64,000 nucleotides of DNA, taken from positions 868,001 to 932,000 of the forward strand of contig NZ_WRXL01000001.1 of the NCBI RefSeq assembly GCF_010119195.1, written 5' to 3'. The DNA comes from Haloarcula salina. Its GTDB lineage: Archaea; Halobacteriota; Halobacteria; Halobacteriales; Haloarculaceae. Numbering within the stretch: position 1 is the first letter of the stretch; each line of letters begins with the position of its first letter. Positions 55,931-63,518 of the stretch are shown here, piece after piece. The notes beneath the pieces were generated by a model. That model did no database searches. It had not been told where the DNA came from and worked only from the letters and a program-made list of their open reading frames with translations. The position numbers and the translations under genes were made by a program.

Positions 55931-55959
55931 TCCTCGACCGGAGCGACCGGGGGCTTTCT
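55931..55959. repeat. 29-base direct repeat, unit 2
   Basis: Identical to 55871-55899. The spacer of 31 bases between them is unrelated. The 29 bases on the minus strand end GGTCGCTCCGGTCGAGGA, which has a short self-complementary part and could act in termination. Confidence 0.9.
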
Positions 55960-56007
55960 GGCGGTTCGCGGTCGCGTCCGCAGTGACCACGGCGCGTCCG
56001 GACCATC

Positions 56008-56922
56008 CTAGTCGTCGGCCTCCTGTGAGTCCGCGTCGCTCCCCCGGTTCGCCCAGTCGCCGTACAGGTACGAACGCTCGTAGTCGTCCCCGCCCACCGC
56101 GTCGCCGATGACGACCATGGCTGAGGCGCGATAGCCGGCGTCTTCGAGTTTCTCGCCGATGGTCGCAATCGTTCCTTCGATGACGTCCTCGTCGGGCCAG
56201 GACGCGTGGTACACGGCCGCCACGGGCGTGTCGGGGTCGTGCCCGTCGGCCAGCAGGCGGTCCATCGTCTCGCTCACGGCGTGGGTCCCCAGATAGATAC
56301 AGGTCGTCACGTCGCCCATGCCGACGAACTCGGAGATGTGGTCCTCCTCGGCGTCGAGCGTCTTGCCCTGCGGGCGGGTGAAGGCGACGTGGTTGGCGAC
56401 CTCGTTGAGGGTCAACTGCGTGCGCATCGTCGCGCTGGCGGCGAACGCCGAGGTGACGCCGGGGACGATGTAGGTGGGGACGCCCTCGTGTTCGAGCGCG
56501 TCCATCTGCTCCAGGGCGGCCCCGTAGATGGCCGGGTCGCCGCTGTGGAGGCGAACCACGGTGTCGCCGGCCTCGTAGGCGTCGCGCATCAGCGGGATCA
56601 GCTCCTCCAGGTCCTTGCCGATGGACGACACCGTCTCGGCGTCGGCGCAGTACTCGTCCAGCAGTTCGCTGTTGACCAGCGAACCGGCGTGGACCACGAG
56701 GTCGGCGTCGGCGAGCAGGTCGCGGCCGGCGACGGTCAGCAGGCGGGGGTTCCCGGGGCCGGCCCCGACGAAGGGGATGCCCGCCTGCTCGTCACCGGCG
56801 CTGTGCTCGTAGACGCGGTCGTCCCGGTTCCCGGCGACGGAGTCGATGGCGTCCTGCGGGTCCGTCTCGTCCGCGGGCGGGGCGTCGGGCGTCTCGCCGT
56901 TGGCAGCGTCGTCGCCGGTCAT
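56008..56922 (-). CDS. cbiF: Cobalt-precorrin-4 C11-methyltransferase CbiF
   Basis: A 304-residue TP methylase with an acidic N-terminal extension of about 48 residues. The core begins IPFVGAGPGNPRLLTVAGRD, then LHSGDPAIYGAALEQMDAL, VPGVTSAFAASATMR, AFTRPQGKTLDAEEDHISEF and YLGTHAVSETMD. It methylates C11 of cobalt-precorrin-4. It overlaps cbiL by 4 bases. ATG 56922 (MTGDDAANGE) is the start. Confidence 0.93.
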   Translation of the reverse strand: MTGDDAANGETPDAPPADETDPQDAIDSVAGNRDDRVYEHSAGDEQAGIPFVGAGPGNPRLLTVAGRDLLADADLVVHAGSLVNSELLDEYCADAETVSSIGKDLEELIPLMRDAYEAGDTVVRLHSGDPAIYGAALEQMDALEHEGVPTYIVPGVTSAFAASATMRTQLTLNEVANHVAFTRPQGKTLDAEEDHISEFVGMGDVTTCIYLGTHAVSETMDRLLADGHDPDTPVAAVYHASWPDEDVIEGTIATIGEKLEDAGYRASAMVVIGDAVGGDDYERSYLYGDWANRGSDADSQEADD

Positions 56923-57713
56923 CGTCGCACCTCGTCGCCGCAGAGGGCGGCCTCGGAGCGTTCCTGGCGTTCGAGGTCGCCGATGGACTGCGCACCGCCG
57001 TCGGTAACGACCCCGCTCTCGTCGGCCGCTTCGAGGAACGCGTCGGTGGCCTGCTCGACGCGGGCGTCGGGTCGCTCGGCGTAGGCCAGCGTGTAGTAGT
57101 CTCGCTCGTCGATGTCGGTCGGGTCGTCGGTGACGACCGTCTCGCCCTGCTCCATGAACAGCCGGCGGCCGTACACCACGTCGTAGCCGGCCTCGGTCAG
57201 GCCCTCGTGAGTGGCCGGCGCGTCGGTCACCTTGAACAGAATCATTCGGTCGGGACCGGTCGGCGACGCGCCCTGATCGGCCTCCCGCAGGGCGAGGCTG
57301 GAGCCGGCGGTGACCTCGACGCCCAGCGCGGTGGCGAACGCCGTCACCGCGCTGACGCCGGGGACGACTTCGAGGTCGACCGCGGGGTGAAACGCCGCGA
57401 GCGTCCGCCGGAGGTGACCGAACGTCGAGTAGACGTTCGGATCGCCCAGCGTGACGAAGGCGGCGTCGCCGTCGCGGGCGGTCGGCGCGATCTCCGCGGC
57501 GGCCTCCTTCCACGCCGCGCGCAGTTTCTCCTCGTCGCGCGTCATCGGGAAGTCGAGGTCGCCGATCCGCGATTCCGGGACGTGCTCGGTCGCGACCGAG
57601 CGGGAGAGTCGACCCGGCGAGTACACCACGTCGGCCGACTCCAGCGCGCGCTTGCCACGGACCGTCACGAGGTCGGGCTGACCGGGACCGAGGCCGACGC
57701 CGTAGAGCGTCAT
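56919..57713 (-). CDS. cbiL: Cobalt-factor II C20-methyltransferase CbiL
   Basis: A 264-residue TP methylase. LYGVGLGPGQPDLVTVRGKRAL begins the fold; FVTLGDPNVYSTFGHLRRTL and VVPGVSAVTAFATALG follow. It methylates C20 of cobalt-factor II, the first methylation after chelation. The C terminus ends LCGDEVRR with Cys258. It overlaps cbiT and cbiF by 4 bases each. Confidence 0.93.
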   Translation of the reverse strand: MTLYGVGLGPGQPDLVTVRGKRALESADVVYSPGRLSRSVATEHVPESRIGDLDFPMTRDEEKLRAAWKEAAAEIAPTARDGDAAFVTLGDPNVYSTFGHLRRTLAAFHPAVDLEVVPGVSAVTAFATALGVEVTAGSSLALREADQGASPTGPDRMILFKVTDAPATHEGLTEAGYDVVYGRRLFMEQGETVVTDDPTDIDERDYYTLAYAERPDARVEQATDAFLEAADESGVVTDGGAQSIGDLERQERSEAALCGDEVRR

Positions 57714-58348
57714 CGCTCGCCTCCGTCGACCGCGTTGCCGTCGGCCGTCTCTGCGGTACTCGGACTGCCGCCGCTCGTTCCGCCACAGCCGTCAGCGGCC
57801 ACGTCCGCGCTCGCGCTGCCGACGAGCATGTAGACGGGATTCTCGGAGTCGAAGCTGGTCGCGCCGGCGAGCTCGTAGCCGTGACTCACCTGGAACTGGA
57901 CGACCTCTTCCAAGATGTCTCGCTCGCGGAAGGCCTCGGTCGCCGCGCCGGCGACCTCCAACCGCGAGACGTTCATGACGATTCGGTCGACGCCGGTCTC
58001 GACGGCGTGGTCGAGGACGGCCTCGTAGTTGCGCGAGCCGCCGAGAAAGAGCGCGTCGGCGTCGTCGGGCAGGCCCTCGGGGGCCTCGGCCTCGCGCAGT
58101 TCGACGGCGGCGCTGGTGTCGTTCGCCGCGAGGTTCTCGCGGGTCACGTCGAGTCGACCGGCCTTGCGTTCGAGCGCAGTGACCCGCCCGGCCCGGCGCG
58201 CCGCCTCGATGGTGACGGCCCCGGTACAGGAGCCGACCTCGACGAAGTGGTCGGACTCGCTGAGGGCGAGTTTGCTTGCGAGGACGGCCCGGACCTCCGG
58301 CTTGGTCGGGCCGGCCTTCGCGTCGTGTGGGAGCGAGACGCGTGACAT
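57710..58348 (-). CDS. cbiT: Cobalt-precorrin-6B C15-methyltransferase/decarboxylase CbiT
   Basis: A 212-residue Rossmann SAM methyltransferase (VEVGSCTGAVTIEAAR is motif I), with FLGGSRNYEAVLDHA and IVMNVSRLE. CbiT methylates C15 and removes the acetate carboxyl at C12; its CbiE partner gene is at 39331-40092. After about residue 180 a Ser/Gly/Asp-rich tail holds Cys188 (DGCGGTSGG). I start at ATG 58348 (MSRVSLPHDAK); the in-frame ATG at 58459 would add a non-haloarchaeal leader. First gene of the operon; the promoter with a palindrome lies upstream. Confidence 0.93.
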   Translation of the reverse strand: MSRVSLPHDAKAGPTKPEVRAVLASKLALSESDHFVEVGSCTGAVTIEAARRAGRVTALERKAGRLDVTRENLAANDTSAAVELREAEAPEGLPDDADALFLGGSRNYEAVLDHAVETGVDRIVMNVSRLEVAGAATEAFRERDILEEVVQFQVSHGYELAGATSFDSENPVYMLVGSASADVAADGCGGTSGGSPSTAETADGNAVDGGER

Positions 58349-58380
58349 CACGCTATACAACTGCGGTAGCGCGTAAAACA

Positions 58381-58403
58381 ATTTTGGTTGTATTAACCAA
58401 AAT
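58381..58403. promoter_or_regulatory. Perfect palindrome at the head of the cbiT operon
   Basis: ATTTTGGTT and AACCAAAAT flank GTATT (9-5-9, all pairs match). It lies 33-55 bases upstream of the cbiT ATG, directly next to a TATA-like TTGTTTTA (minus strand, about 58371-58378) placed 23-30 bases before the ATG. A dimeric regulator here would control the entire corrin operon. Confidence 0.75.
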
Positions 58404-58492
58404 AGATGTGGTCGTCGGGCGCTTTGGAGACAAATCGAGTTGTGTTTTCGCTCGGACACGATCGAAACGCGTCCGTGACGGAGACGCCGTCC

Positions 58493-60550
58493 TCAGAAGT
58501 CGGGACCCGGCGCGGGGACGCCGCCGTCGTCCCCGCCGTCGAGGTCGAACTCCTCGCGCAGTTCGCGGATTCGGTCGCGGATGTCGGCGGCCAGTTCGAA
58601 CTCCAGGTTGTCCGCGGCCTCGTGCATCCGCGCCTCCAGTTGCTCGACCTGCCGGGCCGCCTCGTCGGCGTCGCCGGGCCCCTCGCCCGTGACGCCGCCG
58701 GTGTCGGTCTTGCTCCCGGGGAGGTTCGTCTCGCCGACTTCCTTCTCGATGGTCGTCGGCTCGTAGCCGTGCTCCTCGTTGTACTGCTGCTGGATGCGGC
58801 GGCGGCGCTGGGTCTCCTCGATGGCCGACTGCATGGCGTCGCTGCGGTCGTCGGCGTACAGCACCACCTCGCCGTTGACGTTTCTGGCCGCGCGGCCCAT
58901 CGTCTGGACGAGCGTGGTCTCCGAGCGCAGGAACCCCTCCTGATCGGCGTCGAGGATGGCGACGAGCGAGACCTCGGGGATGTCGAGTCCCTCTCGAAGG
59001 AGGTTGATGCCGACCAGCACGTCGATCTCGCCGAGGCGGAGCGAGCGGATGAGTTCGTGGCGCTCCAGCGTGTCGGTCTCGTCGTGCATGTAGGCCACGT
59101 CCACGCCGGCCTCCTCCAGGTACTCCGTGAGGTCCTCGGCCATCCGCTTGGTCAGCGTCGTGACGAGCACGCGCTCGTCGCGCTCGACGCGGTCGTCGAT
59201 GCGGTCCAGCAGGTCCTCGACCTGCCCCGTCGCCGACGCGACCTCGACCGCCGGGTCGACGAGGTGCGTCGGGCGGACGATCTGTTCGACCACCTGCTCG
59301 CTGTGGTCGCGCTCGTAGTCGGCGGGCGTCGCGGAGACGTACAGCGTCCGGTCGGTCTTCTCCTCGAACTCCTCGAAGGTCAGCGGGCGGTTGTCGAAGG
59401 CCGTCGGCAGGCGGAAGCCGTTCTCGACGAGACTCTCCTTGCGGCTCTTGTCGCCCTGGAACTGCCCGCGGATCTGCGGGAGCGTCTGGTGGGACTCGTC
59501 GACGACGGTGAGGAAGTCCTCCGGGAAGTAATCCAGCAGGGTGTACGGGGCCTCGCCAGTCTCGCGGTCCGAGAGATGGACCGAGTAGTTCTCTATCCCC
59601 GAGCAGTAGCCAGTCTCCTGCATCATCTCGATGTCGAAGGTGGTCCGCTCCTCGATGCGCTGGGCCGCGACGTGGTTGCCCTGGCGCTCGAAGTAGCGGA
59701 TGCGCTGTTCGAGTAGCTCCTCGATCTCGTCGATGGCGCGCTGGAGGCGCTCCTCGGGGATGGAGTAGTGTTCGGCCGGGTGGACGAGCGCCGCCGGCTC
59801 CTCGCTCTTGACCTCTCCCTCCAGCGGGTCGACCTTCAGCATCCGGTCGATCTCGTCGCCCCAGAACTCCACGCGGATGGCGTAGCGGCCGTACATCGGG
59901 TAGATTTCGAGCGTGTCCCCGCGCACGCGGAAGGTCCCCTGCGTGAAGTCCACGTCGTTGCGCTCGTAGTTCAGATCGACCAGCCGTTTGAGCACCTCGT
60001 CGCGGTCGATCCGCTGGCCGACTTCCAGCGAGAGGGACATGTCCACGTAGTTGCGCGGGTCGCCGAGGCCGTAGATGGCCGACACGGAGGCGACGACGAT
60101 CACGTCGTCGCGGGTGAGCAGCGAGCGCGTCGCCGAGTGGCGCAGGCGGTCGATCTCGTCGTTGATCGAGGCGTCCTTGTCGATGAACGTGTCCGTCTGC
60201 TCGACGTAGGCCTCGGGCTGGTAGTAGTCGTAGTAGGAGACGAAGTACTCGACGGCGTTGTCCGGGAACAGATTTCGGAACTCCTCGTAGAGCTGGGCCG
60301 CGAGCGTCTTGTTGTGGGCGATGACCAGCGTGGGCTTCTGGATCTCCTCGACCACCCACGAGACGGTGTTCGTCTTCCCGGAGCCGGTCACGCCGAGCAG
60401 GGTCTGTCGGTCCATGCCCTGACGGTACCCGTCGGCAAGCTGCTCGATGGCCTCGGGCTGGTCGCCGGCCGGCTCGAACGGGGCGTCGACGCGGAACGCG
60501 CGCTCGGCGTCGGGACGGTCGATGGAGAGGGGACCACCGGAGTCGCTCAT
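58493..60550 (-). CDS. uvrB: Excinuclease ABC subunit B
   Basis: A 685-residue damage-verification helicase of nucleotide excision repair. Walker A is in [14 protein letters not shown] (about 53-66), the beta-hairpin region has [21 protein letters not shown], and later motifs [10 protein letters not shown]-like ([13 protein letters not shown]) and [17 protein letters not shown] follow. A C-terminal UVR motif (about 638-673) docks UvrC. Length is as usual. Monocistronic; the partner uvrC lies about 47 kb away on the other strand. Confidence 0.97.
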   Translation of the reverse strand: MSDSGGPLSIDRPDAERAFRVDAPFEPAGDQPEAIEQLADGYRQGMDRQTLLGVTGSGKTNTVSWVVEEIQKPTLVIAHNKTLAAQLYEEFRNLFPDNAVEYFVSYYDYYQPEAYVEQTDTFIDKDASINDEIDRLRHSATRSLLTRDDVIVVASVSAIYGLGDPRNYVDMSLSLEVGQRIDRDEVLKRLVDLNYERNDVDFTQGTFRVRGDTLEIYPMYGRYAIRVEFWGDEIDRMLKVDPLEGEVKSEEPAALVHPAEHYSIPEERLQRAIDEIEELLEQRIRYFERQGNHVAAQRIEERTTFDIEMMQETGYCSGIENYSVHLSDRETGEAPYTLLDYFPEDFLTVVDESHQTLPQIRGQFQGDKSRKESLVENGFRLPTAFDNRPLTFEEFEEKTDRTLYVSATPADYERDHSEQVVEQIVRPTHLVDPAVEVASATGQVEDLLDRIDDRVERDERVLVTTLTKRMAEDLTEYLEEAGVDVAYMHDETDTLERHELIRSLRLGEIDVLVGINLLREGLDIPEVSLVAILDADQEGFLRSETTLVQTMGRAARNVNGEVVLYADDRSDAMQSAIEETQRRRRIQQQYNEEHGYEPTTIEKEVGETNLPGSKTDTGGVTGEGPGDADEAARQVEQLEARMHEAADNLEFELAADIRDRIRELREEFDLDGGDDGGVPAPGPDF

Positions 60551-60822
60551 TACCGGCTTCTAGGGCCGCACGGACTTGAGCCGCGTGGTTCGGCCGACGC
60601 GGTCGACCCACGACACCGGCCGTGGGCCGGCTAGCTACCACTCACGGTGCGAGCACGTGTCTGGAAACCGACGAGCTGAGGCCCGGACGGCAGCGGGCGG
60701 TGGTTCGGTCCGCGTCGAACCCACCGACCGACATCGCTCATCAGGGGTAGGTGAGACGTTCGCACCCCGTTGGGTCCTGAACGGACACGCACCTTTATCA
60801 TATCAAAAATCCGATACCGCAT

Positions 60823-61410
60823 ATGGGAGAGACTGATCCGAAAACGCCGAGCGAGAGCGTCGGGGTGCTCGCGGAGGGGAACTGGTCGGTCGGGAACTGG
60901 CTCGTCATCCTCGTGTTCGTGGTGCTGACCGTCGTCGGCGTCGCGATGACCGCCGGACTGTTCGGCGGCGACGTCCTGACGACCTCCATCGAATCGGAGA
61001 CGGACGGCATCGGCATCCCGCTGGCCGTCTTCCTGTACGCGACGCTGGGCGCACTGGGCTACGTGTTCACGCGCCTGATGACCGCGCTCGACGACTACGA
61101 CGAGTGGAGCGACATCGAGAACCTCGCCGAGATGGGGATGCGGATTCCCGCCGCCTGGCTGCTCGCCGCCGGCGTCTTCCAGTTCGGGAGCCTCGCGGTC
61201 GGGTCGGCGAACCTGGCCGAGTCCCAGCTGGTCACCGGCGTGCCCTTCCTCGTCGGCCTCTACGTCAACGTCGCCTACAGGTGGCTCGGCGGGCTGGCCG
61301 ACCGACTGCTCGGCCGACAGTCCGGGGCCAACGCGGTCGTGACGGAGGACACCGAGTCACAGCCCGGGCAGCCCAGGGCCGACGGCGGAACGGACGGAAG
61401 CGGCCGCTGA
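60823..61410 (+). CDS. Membrane protein of unknown function
   Basis: A 195-residue protein with about four transmembrane segments (about 26-48, 64-86, 108-130 and 138-155) and a charged, disordered C-terminal tail. Residues YVFTRLMTALDDYDEWSDIENLAEMG form a cytoplasmic loop. CTTTATCATATC (60791-60802) about 25-30 bases upstream supports the ATG at 60823 as a leaderless start. I do not recognise the family, though it looks widespread among haloarchaea. Confidence 0.7.
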   Translation: MGETDPKTPSESVGVLAEGNWSVGNWLVILVFVVLTVVGVAMTAGLFGGDVLTTSIESETDGIGIPLAVFLYATLGALGYVFTRLMTALDDYDEWSDIENLAEMGMRIPAAWLLAAGVFQFGSLAVGSANLAESQLVTGVPFLVGLYVNVAYRWLGGLADRLLGRQSGANAVVTEDTESQPGQPRADGGTDGSGR

Positions 61411-61427
61411 CGCCGCTGCGTCTACCG

Positions 61428-62042
61428 TTAACAGACCGGCTTCGGGTTCACGCCGAGGTCTTCGAGCGTCCCGACGTACTCGTCGTAGGCGGCCTGAATC
61501 ACGTCGACGGCGGCCCCCTCCGCGGCGTCCCAGTCGTCGTCGCCGTCACAGACGGCGGCGAGCAGGTCGGCCGCCTCTTCGCGTAGGTCTTCCACGTCGC
61601 TGCCGGCGCTACGGAACGTGCTCGCCGTCTGTGGGTCGGCCTGCCCGGTGAAGAACCCGGTGGCCTGCTCTTTGACCTTCTTGTCGACCAGCGCCCAGCC
61701 GACGAAACCGCCCAGTCGCTCGACCGTCCCTTCGAGGTCGTCGAGCACGTCGTGTACCGACAGCGTCCGGTCGGCCGCCTCGGCGTCGATGGCCTCGCGG
61801 CGCTCGGCCGCCCCGGCCGCGGCGTCGGCGAACAGCGCCGCCGCGCTCTCGTCGGCGTCGTCGCTCCAGGCGTCGAACGTCTCGTGTGCGGCCGCCTCGC
61901 GGGCGGCGACGGCCGCGAGCACCGCGTCGGGCTCCATCTCGCCGCGGGTGTCGGCGTACAGCGTCTTCGAGGAACCCAGTCGCGAGAGCTCCGTCTGCTG
62001 GTCGTCCCGAACGGCGTCGATGAGATCGGCTCCGGTGGTCAT
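61428..62042 (-). CDS. Haloarchaeal conserved protein, rubrerythrin-like
   Basis: A 204-residue acidic helical protein beginning MTTGADLIDAVRDDQQTELS, with LGSSKTLYADTRGEM, then helices rich in A/D/E. It resembles haloarchaeal proteins labelled rubrerythrin family, but I cannot identify the full set of Glu/His iron ligands; it may be a helical bundle that has lost the diiron site. The start lies about 55 bases after the end of the RNase P RNA on the same strand, so the two could share a transcript. Confidence 0.55.
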   Translation of the reverse strand: MTTGADLIDAVRDDQQTELSRLGSSKTLYADTRGEMEPDAVLAAVAAREAAAHETFDAWSDDADESAAALFADAAAGAAERREAIDAEAADRTLSVHDVLDDLEGTVERLGGFVGWALVDKKVKEQATGFFTGQADPQTASTFRSAGSDVEDLREEAADLLAAVCDGDDDWDAAEGAAVDVIQAAYDEYVGTLEDLGVNPKPVC

Positions 62043-62097
62043 AGCCCATTCTGTGACCGGCGCGGGCTTGTAACCATCGAACCCGTCGCTGGCGAGT

Positions 62098-62538
62098 CAC
62101 GGCGGCTGAGGGGAGTAAGCCCCCTTCTGTTCGGGCCGGCATTCGGCTCAGCGGCCGCGTCCAGCGCTCGCGCGCGGCGTCGGACTACCTGTCGACGCGG
62201 CCTTGCACCGGTGAGGTTTCGCCGTTCCATCGGTCCGTCGCCGGGAGCGTGGAGCACGATTGCGCTCCACGTCGACCGCGGGCAAGACGCCCGCAGTCGC
62301 GCGGATCGAGTCACGATCCGCGACTGCCCTCGGTGGGTTAGCTCTCCCTCGCTTCGGCCGCGATCGGGCGGCCTCGCTCGGGATTCGCGCACCTCATCGG
62401 TCCGGCGACGACGTGTCGTTTCTGTTCCAGAGCCGACGGTCTCCCGCCCCGGACTTGCGCCCGGTCACCCGTCCGACGGGTGGGGGGACTTTCCTCATGC
62501 CTCGCGGCACGGGAGCCGGCCTCCCTCTGCCGGTCAGA
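62098..62538 (-). ncRNA. rnpB: RNase P RNA (archaeal type A)
   Basis: The minus strand carries the universally conserved RNase P RNA elements: GAGGAAAGTCCCCCC near the 5' end (62481-62496), GGAACAGAAACGAC in the middle (about 62417-62430), and CGAACAGAAGGGGGCTTACT near the 3' end (62114-62133). A P3-like hairpin GGGAG/CTCCC (about 62510-62525) and several long GC stems lie between, including GTGGAGCGCAATCGTGCTCCAC (two arms about 62250-62271). It processes the 5' ends of tRNAs. Boundaries are estimated; a TATA-like GTAAGCCTTATC (62555-62566) would start transcription near 62535. Confidence 0.92.
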
Positions 62539-62775
62539 GATACGCGATTGCCGCCGATAAGGCTTACCAACCACCTTTTTCGTCGTCGGGTTTCCTCGGC
62601 CGCCGTCGGCGGCCTGTGGGAACCCTCCTCGAAAAACGTGGGCGAAAAATGCCGAGCGCGGCGACGCCGCGCTCGGGGAAACCGCGCCGTCGGCGCGGTA
62701 TGCTCGTCGCGGGCCTTCCCTCCCCCGACGCCAGCGACGAGCCGCTGGCGCGGCCATTCGGCGGCGGAGAAGGTA
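62539..62775. repeat. Cluster of four perfect GC hairpins upstream of RNase P RNA
   Basis: The stems are 62598-62614 (7 bp, loop GTC), 62652-62676 (11 bp, loop GAC), 62681-62699 (8 bp, loop GTC) and 62729-62750 (8 bp, 6-base loop). They lie between the end of the lipoprotein gene and the RNase P promoter, so they could terminate the first transcript. No gene was seen here. Confidence 0.6.
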
Positions 62776-63405
62776 TCATACCTCGGATAGTTCGACGGTG
62801 ATGGCGTCGACGTAGTGGGTCGAGTCGCCCTCCCAGATGACGCTCGTGCCGACGGCGAGGTACAGCGTGTCCGTCGAGAGGGCGGGCGTGGTCCACTCGA
62901 ACTGGTAGGCCCGCCAGCCGTCGGCGAGCCACAGCGGTTCGCGGAGGCCGCCGTAAGGCGTCTGCCCCAGCGCGGTCGTGTTGACCCCGGGACTCGGGAA
63001 GTCTTCCTCGGCCTGCGGCGGTTCGGGACCGAGGCGGACCACGGCGTCCCGGAGGGTGTTGAACGACTCCGACTCGCTCCAGAACTCGACGGTGACCGTC
63101 GCCGTGTAGCTACCGGGGGCGACCGAGATCGGGCGGACCGCCCAGCAGGTGCCGTCGTCGTAGTCGCCCTCGTTGAAGACGCTGAGGCTGCGCTCGCCGT
63201 CGTGGGCCTGTTCCGTCGAGACCTCGATGCGCCACTCGAAGTCCGGCAAGTCCACCTCAGGCCCGATGGCGGCGTCGCGCCCCCACTCTCCGAGCCCGTC
63301 TTCGAACCCCTCCTCGAAGGTCGGGCCGCGGGAGGTCCCGAGACAGCCGGCGACGCCGGAGGCGGTGACGACAGCGCCGGCGCGCAGCAGGTCACGTCGG
63401 TTCAT
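62776..63405 (-). CDS. Secreted lipoprotein with a beta-sandwich-like domain
   Basis: A 209-residue protein. MNRRDLLRAGAVVTASGVAGC is a Tat signal with lipobox and Cys at about residue 21. The mature part (FEDGLGEWGRDA, then SLSVFNEGDYDDGTCWAVRPI and LYLAVGTSVIWEGDSTHYVD) is beta-rich like carbohydrate-binding/galactose-binding-type domains, but I cannot assign a family. I choose ATG 63405; the ATG at 63450 would move the signal inside. Confidence 0.65.
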   Translation of the reverse strand: MNRRDLLRAGAVVTASGVAGCLGTSRGPTFEEGFEDGLGEWGRDAAIGPEVDLPDFEWRIEVSTEQAHDGERSLSVFNEGDYDDGTCWAVRPISVAPGSYTATVTVEFWSESESFNTLRDAVVRLGPEPPQAEEDFPSPGVNTTALGQTPYGGLREPLWLADGWRAYQFEWTTPALSTDTLYLAVGTSVIWEGDSTHYVDAITVELSEV

Positions 63406-63518
63406 GCCTACCGATCGGGCCGCTGACATCCTAAAACGCACGGCGGCCACGCGACCGGACGGTCCGCGTCAGTTTGAGCCTCCGCAAGACGTTTTATCCG
63501 GGACGCGGCACAGCCACT

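Larger units (their letters stand above)
55582..56007. other. 426-base gap inside the cbi operon with a direct repeat
   Basis: No credible gene. It separates cbiF from cbiG, while all other junctions in this operon overlap or nearly so. It contains a 29-base direct repeat (55871-55899 and 55931-55959) and CGAAGCGAGCGCG-like runs. It may hold a promoter for the downstream half, a terminator for the first half, or the scar of a lost gene. Confidence 0.5.

Noticed and set aside
48348-58481. Cobalamin riboswitch upstream of cob genes
   Set aside because: No adenosylcobalamin riboswitch-like conserved blocks were found before cbiT, cobN, cbtB or cbiX; leader regions are too short because the transcripts seem leaderless.
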